Shown here: piece after piece, positions 6,615 to 15,100 of the stretch
Numbering within the stretch: the first letter of the stretch is position 1
Layout of the letters: each line of letters begins with the position of its first letter
Source: a virus
DNA: 22,415 bases
Direction: 5' to 3' (one strand)
IMG/VR virus record: IMGVR_UViG_3300017783_000234
Span: 1 to 22,415 of that record
Made by a program: the position numbers and the translations under genes
Notes under the pieces: model-generated
The model's database searches: none
What the model saw: only the letters and a program-made list of their open reading frames with translations
What the model was told of the DNA's origin: nothing

Positions 6615-7531
6615 AGAGAGTAATATTTAGTTTGTATATTGACATACCTGAGGGTGAGCTCGATGCACAACCACCGTATCCAAACGATGACATACCAAAA
6701 ACCTATCGTACAAAAGAAGTCCTAAAACTAAATCATTATTTTCTTAAAAAGAAACACATTGAATACGCAGATAAAATAGGAGTTGACTATAAGTTATTCG
6801 AATATGATTCTGAATATAAGGAGTATAAAAATTATTTTAAAAAAAAATATCCATTTATTACAACTTACAATATCATTAATTTTTATAAAATACAAAAGCT
6901 ATATGATCTAGCTGAACAATATGATGAGATTTTGTATCTAGATTTCGATGTAGTTCCAGTGACCGCACTTAATTTTTTCGAGTCAATCGATTTTTCTCGA
7001 GGAATCGCAATATCAGATAATTTTGAATCAAGAGAATATTCTGATAGGAAAAATTTTACTCTCGATTATTTGATTCGGAAAAGTGTAATCATGAACGAGC
7101 AGGGACAAGTTCCTTCGAATAGATCACCAAATGCAAAATATTGGAACACGTTGGCATTAAATTATATAAATTTTGGTTCTACATCATCACGATCATATAA
7201 TACAGGAATAATTGGATGCACATCCGATCAACTTGATGAATTATCTTATTGGGAAAACTTTGATAATGTGATTGAACAGATGAAAGAATTAATAGAAGAT
7301 GAGTTTTTTCCAGACCATATTCGTAAATGTTTTGGATATGATAATGAAACTATCTGGGGACACAAAGTGGAACTAAATAATGTGAAGACTCAAGAACTCT
7401 ATAAAAACTGGCATTTTAGAATGTGGAAACAAAATGACATACCAGACTATGTAAATTTTATACATGTTATCGATAAAAATTTTGACAAAGTAAAACAGTG
7501 GTTGATTGATCATGAAAAAATTAATTTATAG
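6611..7531 (+). CDS. Glycosyltransferase-like protein with DFD motif (306 aa)
   Basis: Starts at the ATG of an ATGA overlap with the methyltransferase-like stop. The N-terminus 'MKRVIFSLY' looks like the first beta strand of a GT-A fold. 'YADKIGVDYKLFE' (52-64) follows, then 'IQKLYDLAEQYDEILYLDFDVVP' (94-116) with the DxD motif DFD at 111-113, an 'NTGIIG' motif near residue 197, 'DNET' near 245 and 'FIHVIDKNFDKVK' near the C-terminus. This order resembles GT8-like enzymes, where DxD binds Mn and the nucleotide sugar and a C-terminal His contacts the diphosphate. The next gene shares the same motifs and is a tandem paralogue. Donor and acceptor cannot be inferred. Confidence 0.7.
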   Translation: MKRVIFSLYIDIPEGELDAQPPYPNDDIPKTYRTKEVLKLNHYFLKKKHIEYADKIGVDYKLFEYDSEYKEYKNYFKKKYPFITTYNIINFYKIQKLYDLAEQYDEILYLDFDVVPVTALNFFESIDFSRGIAISDNFESREYSDRKNFTLDYLIRKSVIMNEQGQVPSNRSPNAKYWNTLALNYINFGSTSSRSYNTGIIGCTSDQLDELSYWENFDNVIEQMKELIEDEFFPDHIRKCFGYDNETIWGHKVELNNVKTQELYKNWHFRMWKQNDIPDYVNFIHVIDKNFDKVKQWLIDHEKINL

Positions 7532-8318
7532 TTTATATAAAGAGGATATCGAGAATCATCAATCATCAGGTGATTATAAAAAGAGTCAGTTCAAAAAATA
7601 TAAAAATCAAATAGAGCAGTCGCAAAAAACTTATGCTGATATTTGTGGTGCTGATTATATGTTACTAGATCCTACAAATACCAACTATGATAAGATACAA
7701 ATAGAGAAATTATTACTGCTCGAAGATTTTATAAAATCTTACGATGAAGTTCTTTATTTAGATTTCGATGTTATACCAGTCACCGATACTTCATTTTTTG
7801 AAAGATTCGATTTAAATTATCTTTGCTTTCACGAAGTTGTGAAAGATATGTTATCGATACAATATGAGAAACTAAAAAGCGATGTGAACTTTACTAAGTT
7901 TTCTAGTGCTATGAGACTTTTTACACCAATGAATCCATTTGTAAAAATGGCAGCAAAAAATTCTATGTTAATGTTAGATGATATTATTGGAAGAGAAACT
8001 ATTATCAATACTGGTGTTGTTGGTGGAAATAAACATAGTATAGGATTGCTCAAATTAAAAGATAAATTAAATATGATAGATGAAAAACTAGAGGAAGCGA
8101 GAGAGGATAACATTTATCCAGATAATATATCTGATATGTTTTTTCAAAACAATGAAACATACATGAGTTATCTTGTAGAGAAATTTAACTTGCCTTATCG
8201 AGAGATAGGAAGACAATGGAATTATGTATTATATACTGAAGAAGACTATCCTCATTCCAATAATCACTTTTTACATTACATATCAAAAGATTTTCATTGC
8301 TGTTTTGATTCTTCATGA
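7512..8318 (+). CDS. Glycosyltransferase-like protein, paralogue of the preceding gene (268 aa)
   Basis: I prefer ATG 7512, giving MKKLIYSLYKED, over the TTG at 7506, because the paralogue starts MKRVIFSLY. Shared marks are 'YADICGADYMLL' (41-52), 'SYDEVLYLDFDVIPVT' (76-91) with DFD at 84-86, 'INTGVVGG' near residue 160, 'PDNISDMFFQNNET' near 200-213, and 'FLHYISKDF' at the C-terminus. It starts inside the preceding gene with a 20-base overlap and no clear ribosome-binding site, suggesting coupled translation. Its 3' end overlaps the convergent 165-aa gene by 25 bases. The C-terminus (HCCFDSS) is shorter than in the paralogue, which may indicate slight truncation at the junction. Function beyond a likely sugar transferase fold is unknown. 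Confidence 0.7.
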   Translation: MKKLIYSLYKEDIENHQSSGDYKKSQFKKYKNQIEQSQKTYADICGADYMLLDPTNTNYDKIQIEKLLLLEDFIKSYDEVLYLDFDVIPVTDTSFFERFDLNYLCFHEVVKDMLSIQYEKLKSDVNFTKFSSAMRLFTPMNPFVKMAAKNSMLMLDDIIGRETIINTGVVGGNKHSIGLLKLKDKLNMIDEKLEEAREDNIYPDNISDMFFQNNETYMSYLVEKFNLPYREIGRQWNYVLYTEEDYPHSNNHFLHYISKDFHCCFDSS

Positions 8319-8791
8319 ATTTGTATTGCGTACTTCATCGCCTCTATAGCATTCATGCTTTTTCTTAATCTTTTTTTCAACTCTGAATTTTTAGAATTTT
8401 TAATTGTTTCTACATTTTCAAATAATTTTAATTTAAATAGAAAGAGTCTTTCCTTTTCCTCTTCACCTTTATCAGAAAATAAAAAGTTTGCCATATCTTG
8501 ATAGAACTCAGGATTAAGTTCGCCATTGTAGATTAATCCTTCTTGTTGAGCAAGATCTAAAACAAATTTCTCATACCCCTTTCTATATTCTCTTTCATAA
8601 TTTACAGTATATTCGTATATATCATCTATCGTGGTATGATTGAGAAGTTCTTTATATTGAACATTATTATCTTTTGCTTCCATGTATTGATTACGAATAA
8701 TTGTTTCATCGCTATCATCTTTCCACTCTGCTAATAATGTGGTTCTATCGCTGTTTAAAAATCTTGCGTTGAGAAGAGTATGTCCTTGCAT
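8294..8791 (-). CDS. Hypothetical protein at the end of the long late operon (165 aa)
   Basis: Last gene of the operon that begins at 17833. The start has a strong AGGAAG ribosome-binding sequence and lies two bases after the preceding stop. The first 30 residues ('LLNARFLNSDRTTLLAEW') look like the short beta hairpin that opens several small phage tail-associated proteins. The rest is mostly charged helix, ending in a Lys/Glu-rich stretch 'NSELKKRLRKSMNAIEAMKYAIQIHEES' from about residue 135. No enzyme motif or membrane segment is seen. I do not recognise a named family; a fibre assembly or baseplate accessory role is a guess from position. Its final codons overlap the convergent glycosyltransferase-like gene. 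Confidence 0.7.
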   Translation of the reverse strand: MQGHTLLNARFLNSDRTTLLAEWKDDSDETIIRNQYMEAKDNNVQYKELLNHTTIDDIYEYTVNYEREYRKGYEKFVLDLAQQEGLIYNGELNPEFYQDMANFLFSDKGEEEKERLFLFKLKLFENVETIKNSKNSELKKRLRKSMNAIEAMKYAIQIHEESKQQ

Positions 8792-8793
8792 TT

Positions 8794-9807
8794 TTACTTC
8801 CTATAAATTTTCAATGTATATGTTGTTTCTGTCTCAGCAGATCCTGTAGGCATATTTTGTGACTTGTAAGTGTCTCCATCTTGATCGTTAATTCTAACAC
8901 TAGCATCAAGAGTCGTATCAACTATTGCGTCTCCACGTGTTTGAGGTGTGCTTACATTATCAGATATTGATCCTGCATCGACTCCACTACCTTCTACATC
9001 GTATCTAATTCTATAATTAGTTCTTGAAGATGCAGAGTGAAATAATAAGTTTTCTAAAAGTGTATCAAAATCACTTGCACTGTATTGTACGAAATCTTGA
9101 TTCGTATCTGTCTGAATCGGTAAAACTATGGTTGGTGTTGAGAAAGCAGTTCCCTGATTCGTTCGATACAAGTAATAATTTTGTATTGTTAATGGTTGAT
9201 CAACATTACTCAGATTTAATTTCTCCAACGTATTTGTCCCAGTCGCACCACCGTGAACTCCAGCAGCATTAAATCTTTGGTCTGTGAATATTGGATTAGC
9301 ATTTACAAGTGTATGATTTGATAAACTTGAAGACTCAGTTGATATTCTGTATGTACCATCACGATCATTACCATCTATCAATAAATCGATTGCTGCATTA
9401 ATAAAAGTATCATACATGTCATCATGCGTCATAGCACGAAAAACAGAAGTGCTTTCACGATAGAGAGGAAATGCTACATTATTTGTATCTGCTGGTTCGC
9501 TAGGAGAACCATCACTAGTTGACATTGCGATATAATCATATGTAGTTGAAGCGCCACCATCATTAACTGCACCAGGAGAGTTGGAACCAAAAGATGAGCT
9601 ATTAGATGCCTGAGTTCCTGCAGTATCTCTCGTATCCAACATTCTTCTAATGTCAGTTCCTGTATTACCTGCGTCATATGTAAGATTGACAGATCGACTT
9701 GAACCACCAAAAAGATAAACACATCTTTGCTGAACAGCGAGTATCTGCGCTGCAGACATATCTCTAATCGATGTTCCGTCCAGATAGACAGGTGTTCGTG
9801 CGGTCAT
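8794..9807 (-). CDS. Virion structural protein, marine-myovirus type (337 aa)
   Basis: A 337-aa protein starting with a TAATG overlap on the preceding gene. The N-terminus 'GTSIRDMSAAQILAVQQRCVYLFG' is a short helical opening, followed by Ser/Thr/Asn/Gly-rich sequence with little charge and an ending 'TETTYTLKIYRK', all typical of conserved structural proteins in T4-like marine phages near gp8 and DUF4815 genes. No catalytic motif, signal peptide or membrane helix is visible. Residues 135-240 contain several 'D-x-D-G' and 'NAN'-type loops consistent with a beta-rich fold. Virion location is inferred from composition and operon; the exact position in the particle is unknown. Confidence 0.7.
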   Translation of the reverse strand: MTARTPVYLDGTSIRDMSAAQILAVQQRCVYLFGGSSRSVNLTYDAGNTGTDIRRMLDTRDTAGTQASNSSSFGSNSPGAVNDGGASTTYDYIAMSTSDGSPSEPADTNNVAFPLYRESTSVFRAMTHDDMYDTFINAAIDLLIDGNDRDGTYRISTESSSLSNHTLVNANPIFTDQRFNAAGVHGGATGTNTLEKLNLSNVDQPLTIQNYYLYRTNQGTAFSTPTIVLPIQTDTNQDFVQYSASDFDTLLENLLFHSASSRTNYRIRYDVEGSGVDAGSISDNVSTPQTRGDAIVDTTLDASVRINDQDGDTYKSQNMPTGSAETETTYTLKIYRK

Positions 9808-10271
9808 TATAAAGTTCCATCAGTATTACTTGTCGATAAAATATATCCAGCGAGGACTGTTGTTCCTGCGGAATTTTTGATTGATAAAGATTTAAGATGT
9901 GAGAGTGAACCTGCCCCATCTAATTTGATTGTACTAAATTCTGCGGAGTCAATAGTAAGTTTTGTTGCATTGAAATTAGTGCTTGTTAAATTTGTTATTG
10001 TAGCAGAATCTATATTCGCAGAGTCTGCATGAAACCCTCTTACATCAAGGACATTACCTTGTGTATTGAAAAATGTTTCTACTTGTGCAGCAATCTCTGC
10101 TTCTGTGTCAATACCTAAAACTTTTGTATTGATCTCGTTAATTGCTTCAACTAAATTACTACTTGCAGTTGTTCCAAGAGATGCTCTATCACCTAAATCA
10201 GTTGCTATTGTATTCGTTTTAGTTACAAGTGTTGATATGGGATCTGATAAATTGACTACTGTTACTGCCAT
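9807..10271 (-). CDS. Small fibre-like virion protein (154 aa)
   Basis: Joined to its neighbours at both ends by one-base TAATG overlaps. The N-terminal half has 'GDRASLGTTASSNLVEAINEINTKV' (27-51), a phrase common in phage fibre and baseplate proteins, where 'LV.AINE' forms a short trimeric coiled coil. The C-terminal half ('HADSANIDSATITNLTSTNFNATKLTIDSAEF') is a repeating Ser/Thr-rich beta pattern with three Asp-Ser-Ala tripeptides, like the body of the large fibre. It is probably a short trimeric peripheral protein of the baseplate. That role is inference; no exact homologue is recognised. Confidence 0.7.
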   Translation of the reverse strand: MAVTVVNLSDPISTLVTKTNTIATDLGDRASLGTTASSNLVEAINEINTKVLGIDTEAEIAAQVETFFNTQGNVLDVRGFHADSANIDSATITNLTSTNFNATKLTIDSAEFSTIKLDGAGSLSHLKSLSIKNSAGTTVLAGYILSTSNTDGTL

Positions 10272-10498
10272 TAGATTCTCTCTGCTATCTTATTAAGTAA
10301 ACTCTTGATCTCGTCAATATCTTTTTTAATATCGTCAACATCATTCTTCATTACTTCATGCTCTAATTCTTTTTCTTTTCTTAATCGTTTTCTCTCACGT
10401 GCAAGTTCTATCTCGGTTTTATTTATATTTAAGACCGCACCAGTTTTAGGATCACGGACATAGTTATTATATCCATCGACTTTTAAATATCTTGACAT
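10271..10498 (-). CDS. Small coiled-coil virion-region protein (75 aa)
   Basis: The N-terminus 'MSRYLKVDGYNNYVRDPKTGAVLN' (1-24) matches a short opening seen in small conserved proteins of marine T4-like phages. Residues 27-75 are a continuous charged helix 'ELARERKRLRKEKELEHEVM...DIDEIKSLLNKIAERI' with heptad spacing of Val/Ile/Leu near the end, so a coiled-coil oligomer is likely. It begins next to the preceding stop and ends in a TAATG overlap with the next gene. It is probably a small structural or assembly factor; the function is not known. Confidence 0.75.
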   Translation of the reverse strand: MSRYLKVDGYNNYVRDPKTGAVLNINKTEIELARERKRLRKEKELEHEVMKNDVDDIKKDIDEIKSLLNKIAERI

Positions 10499-12147
10499 TA
10501 TGTACTCATCGCAATCACTCTTAGACTTTGAAGTGTAGGTGCAACTGCTACATTACTCGATCTCATGACTATTTTTATCTGAAAGTTGACGAATGGAACT
10601 AGATCTCCACCTATACCACCTATCAAATACTCATAATCTCTAAACACATCAGCATTATTATCGATAGGATTATTTGTTTCCTCTGCTTGTAATACGAATG
10701 GTTGATCTGACAATACCTCATCAGACTTTGATGTTCTAAAATAAAGATCAAATGCTGTTTTTTCTGGTCTATTAGCAGCAAGCATCACCTTTAATCCTAC
10801 TGCCTCTGCGTCTAATGTAATCGGCGCAGTTATATGTTTTGAAGCAGATGATCCACCAGTTGATCTAGTTTCATCAACAAAATTAATCGGAACACTTTTT
10901 GTCTCTGACCCAACAACTTTATTCTGATCATCTATCTGAAATCCGATAGCAGTAAAAGAAGTTCTTTGCAAATCTATCATTGGCGCTACATTGGAGTCAG
11001 AAGTTCCCATACCTATTTGTAATTGGAGTGATCCATCAGTTAAAAGACCTGCACTATCAGCAACCGAATTATTTAGGATTACAAAAGGTGTCTTAGAATC
11101 ATTATCAGTATTTAATGCTAGAAAAGAAAACTCAGTATCCTTTGAATATCTGTTGCTTCTATCGGAATCACCATAATTTTCATCAGTGAAGTTCAATGTT
11201 GATGTTGCTTTTATTCCTGCTGATATTCCTGTAGCATTTGGTATCAATGCTTCTACATTCGGGTGTGCAATACTGTAAGGTATATTTTTATCACATAAAA
11301 CAGCACTACCACCTGCTGTTCCAAAACCTATGGCACTATCAAAAACATCGATTTTAAATCCAGAAAAATCTACAGAACTATCACCTTTCATCAATACTTT
11401 ACTATCAGCAACGATCCTATGTGCACCATTAATCGTCGCCTCTGGTATCCCACCAACTGCTCCACCACCATTTAAATTTATATTTACTATATCTTGCGGT
11501 TGAAAACCATGATTCGGGTGGTTTATAGTTAATATAGTTGAACCCGAATCAAATGATATTGGATCCGGATCCAATAATACCTGAGGGACAGATGTATTTT
11601 TAAGTGTGGCGATTGCTGTTGTGTGTTTAAATCTTGCTCTTTTTATCTTAAAAGCAAGATCTGTATCTTGCGCAGGAGTAAATGTTGCTGCGTTTTGACT
11701 AAAAAATAAACTACCATTCGACTGTTGTTTTGATATTCTTTCTTCTTGAGAATTTAATTTAAATTGATCTCCTGTAGAAGCAAATATTTGATAATCAGAA
11801 GTATTGGTAGCGACAACAAAACAATAATCTCTTAACCCTGTTAAAAAAATTGGTTCTTCAAACTCAAAATTAGTATGAGTGGTGTCTGCACTATATAAAT
11901 CTTCAGTGGATGTAACTATATCTGCTGCTTTTACAACAATCTCTGATCCAGGGATTATACTCGAAGAGGATGGGAAACCATTAACCATTGGTCTCAGTTC
12001 AAGTTGAACTGGTAACTTTGGAGATTTTCCTATATCTTTAAAGTATAACAAAATTTTAGTTATGAATATTCCATTTTCTTCATCTACATAAAATGATTGA
12101 GCAAGAGAATATTTATCTACTTCATATGCTAATGATGTTGTTGTCAT
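10498..12147 (-). CDS. Virion structural protein adjacent to the DUF4815 gene (549 aa)
   Basis: The start is fixed by an ATGA overlap with the upstream gene and a very strong AAGGAGGTGG ribosome-binding sequence six bases away. The first 125 residues ('SLAQSFYVDEENGIFITKILLYFKDIG...VQLELRPMVNGFPS...TGLRDYCFVVATNTSDYQIF') form a jelly-roll-like domain pattern found in structural proteins of T4-like and other marine phages, usually next to DUF4815 genes. The rest is Ser/Asp-rich, ending 'VVAVAPTLQSLRVIAMST'-like beta sequence. No catalytic residues are apparent. It is likely a baseplate-associated or fibre-linking protein. A perfect 20-base palindrome lies in the gene at 11557-11576. Confidence 0.75.
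   Translation of the reverse strand: MTTTSLAYEVDKYSLAQSFYVDEENGIFITKILLYFKDIGKSPKLPVQLELRPMVNGFPSSSSIIPGSEIVVKAADIVTSTEDLYSADTTHTNFEFEEPIFLTGLRDYCFVVATNTSDYQIFASTGDQFKLNSQEERISKQQSNGSLFFSQNAATFTPAQDTDLAFKIKRARFKHTTAIATLKNTSVPQVLLDPDPISFDSGSTILTINHPNHGFQPQDIVNINLNGGGAVGGIPEATINGAHRIVADSKVLMKGDSSVDFSGFKIDVFDSAIGFGTAGGSAVLCDKNIPYSIAHPNVEALIPNATGISAGIKATSTLNFTDENYGDSDRSNRYSKDTEFSFLALNTDNDSKTPFVILNNSVADSAGLLTDGSLQLQIGMGTSDSNVAPMIDLQRTSFTAIGFQIDDQNKVVGSETKSVPINFVDETRSTGGSSASKHITAPITLDAEAVGLKVMLAANRPEKTAFDLYFRTSKSDEVLSDQPFVLQAEETNNPIDNNADVFRDYEYLIGGIGGDLVPFVNFQIKIVMRSSNVAVAPTLQSLRVIAMST
11557..11576. repeat. Perfect 20-base palindrome inside the 549-aa gene
   Basis: The sequence TATTGGATCCGGATCCAATA equals its own reverse complement over all 20 bases and also contains GGATCC twice in tandem. 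On the message it could form a hairpin. It encodes part of a Leu-Asp-Pro-Asp-Pro stretch. No function is assigned. Confidence 0.9.
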
Positions 12148-15100
12148 CTTCCACCTCCTTGGGTGCCACTTCTCCCACGACGCACGAACCCTGTTGAGGG
12201 TTTAGTTGCTCCACTAGTGTTTTTCGTTTTAACAAACTTCCCACCCTTAAATACATACTTATTACCCTTATGACGATCTCTTTCTTTTTTATCTCGTCTA
12301 CTATTATTCGCTCTTGGTTTTGGTTTAGGAGCAATTTTTTGACTCTTAAGAGTAATCACACGAGTTGTTTTTACGTCCTCCTCAACAGTCTCTAATAATC
12401 CTGATGATGTGAAAGCAGCAACTGCACTCGACTGTGCATTATCTTTATTAAATTTACTTAAATCTAATAAAACAAATTCTTTTGTTCCAGTTTTAAATGT
12501 TTTTGCTTGAATGAAGAAACTACCCTCTATCGCACCATCTGAATCGGAAACAAGAATGCTTGCTCCCTCAGGGTGTGCTGTAATGCTTTTTTTAGTATTA
12601 CCATAATCAGTTTGATCATCAGCATATCTTTTAAATGTTTCTTCTCTAACAAAAGATGCAGATAAACTAGCAGGAGAAACTAATTTCTCATCAAAATATG
12701 CAAAATGCTGAGTATTAGGTCTCAATGCCTCTGCTTTGAAATATATTTTCTTTTGCCTCATAAATGGAATCAATGCCACATCTAATACTTTTGTGCCTAT
12801 TACTTCTCTAATTTTTTCGTCTGTCACAACTTTATTGAAGATACTATTTTTATTGTTGCTTGTTCTAGACCCAACTTTTAAATCTTCTAACTCTTTACCA
12901 CCCCAGTTCCACTCATGATTATTCCACAAGTATGCCTGTTTAGTATCGAGTTGAATGCCTCCATCAACGACTTTACCAGTTCTTGTCTCGGTATCTCTCC
13001 ATTCATCAGAACTTGGAGATAATTTTAATATTCCCTTAAATTGAGTAAAGTTAAATGGATTGATAGTGATTGCTGTACTTGCTTTTGATGCATCAATAAA
13101 ATCTGCAGAGTCATAATCAATATAAAGATTGTCACCTCTTTTGACTATATTTGTAGAGTTTGATGAATCCCATATCAATCTGATGTTATCTTCGTTAAAA
13201 GCAGGATGTAAGAAAGATGCAAAAGGATCTAATGCTGCAGCATAGTCTACGTTATCAGTTGCTGATAAAATTTGATCTTCGAAATTATCAGCAAAGAAAC
13301 CTGACCTCGTTCTATTTAATCCACTCGAATCTAACACCTGAAAGTTTTTAGTATCCATTTCTAAGAGTGTAAGAGTTGTTACCTCTTCGAGTCGATCAAC
13401 TCTTTTCTCTAATCTCGCAATATCTTTCATAGTAAATCTTTTATGATCGATCGGTTGCATAGTTAGATCTGAGTCGTGAAGTGTGTTAGCACCAAGAATG
13501 ACATCATATAATCCCATCGTGCTGATAGGTGTTGGTGGAAAGTTATCAGCAGGTGCTCCTGTATCACCTCTGATAAATTCTAACGTTCCTTCGTTAGTAA
13601 TAACTAATTTTCCAGATTGTTCTAGATAATACGATCCTGTTAAAGTGGTTAAATCATTAGGTTGTGGTATCTCATTAATTATCGCATCTCCGCTGGAAAA
13701 AGTACCATTGGCAGAATTTTTTACTGATCTGAAATCTAAAACATCTGCTAAACTAATTGTGGTTCCATTCGCTAATGTGTGTGTAGGAATATTTTTATAT
13801 CCACCGATCGCAGCTGAGTCATAAGAGTTGACACTAAAAAAGTCACCACCATCGTGAGTGAAGTGCCTAAAAGTTGCATAGACACCAGTCGTTGGCATTG
13901 ACTGGCCACCTTTCAGAATGAGTCGACCTTCAGTATAAAAATTATCTCTTTGCCCATTATCTAAAATAAATCTCGATGAATAATCTTGAAGTCCGCTCGC
14001 AGAGTCTTTTATAGTTGTTATATCAAATATATCTGCTTTATTAAGTTGTAAAGATAATGTTCCACTACCATTTGAATCTATATTAGATGAAACTGAAGTA
14101 TCGATTTGCCCAGAATTAGCTGCTGTTAAATTTTTATCTCTTTTCGTGCCAGTTTCACTTTGATAATATAAAATTTCATATGTACCATTGGCTGCTGAAT
14201 CAAGAGTAACAGTGGCATCTTGTAAATTTGCACTCACACTTACAGTTTGAGTTCCTATAAAAACATCACTATCATCTTTTGCGAAAATCCAATCACCCTG
14301 ATTAACATATGATACGTTGCTTCCTAGAGTTGGCATAGATATAGTTTTAGCAGATAGTGTTCTTGTAATGCGTTTTTGTTTTCTTAGCACTATAGAACTA
14401 AGCGCAGATGGTCTCTGATCAGGAAGATCAAATAAAAGATCATTTTTATCTTGCTCAAAAATTACTGCCTGATTATTTTCTCTTACAATATTAAACCAGT
14501 TATTTGAGTCCGATCCAATACTTTTCGCATCTCTGAAATTTTTATCAGTGTTCATAATCGTATCAAAGATATGATACTTATAATTTGCTCCATCTTCAGA
14601 GACAGCACGAACTCTTACAGTTCCTAATTTTCCTGATGCACCACCAGCGAAGTCTGCACTATCTTGTATATCAAGTAATTCGAAAGTTGATATATCAGGA
14701 AGTCCATTTGTATTACCTTGTGACGAATTAACTTTTACAAAATTACCGAAATCTGCAGGAACTGCTTGATTAGTTTCTGAAAATGTATCTAAAGATTTTT
14801 GTACACGTATCGAAGATGGTCCACGTTCAACTCTGAATCCATCTACGACTGCAACACCATCACTCACTTTTAACAATAAATGTGTATTTGCCGAATCTGT
14901 TTCAAATTTTGCTTTGAATTGTTTAATTAAATAATCACCAGAGTTTTCTTTTATTCTCTGAGCAACAACTTGTTTAGGTGCATTAAATGCATCTGTTTCA
15001 TTTACAGTTTTTACAACTCCACCATCTTGTAGTTTAACGAGAAATACAAAACTTATTGTGGTCCCAGCGATATCTGTTTTATCAATTAAAGAAAGTCTGA

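Noticed and set aside
7829-8113. Minus-strand frame of 94 aa inside the second DFD gene
   Set aside because: Hydrophobic low-complexity antisense of a real gene; no start signal.
9474-9722. Minus-strand 82-aa frame overlapping the 337-aa virion protein
   Set aside because: Out-of-frame overlap with a real gene, leucine-rich shadow sequence, no ribosome-binding site.
10420-10427. TATAAATA on the minus strand inside the 75-aa gene
   Set aside because: It matches the late promoter core but lies within coding sequence, about 150 bases from the next start, and one or a few chance copies are expected in AT-rich DNA. It may be a weak internal promoter but cannot be supported.
12122-12334. Minus-strand frame of 70 aa at the end of the DUF4815-like gene
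   Set aside because: It overlaps the coding C-terminal tail in another frame and has no ribosome-binding site or family.
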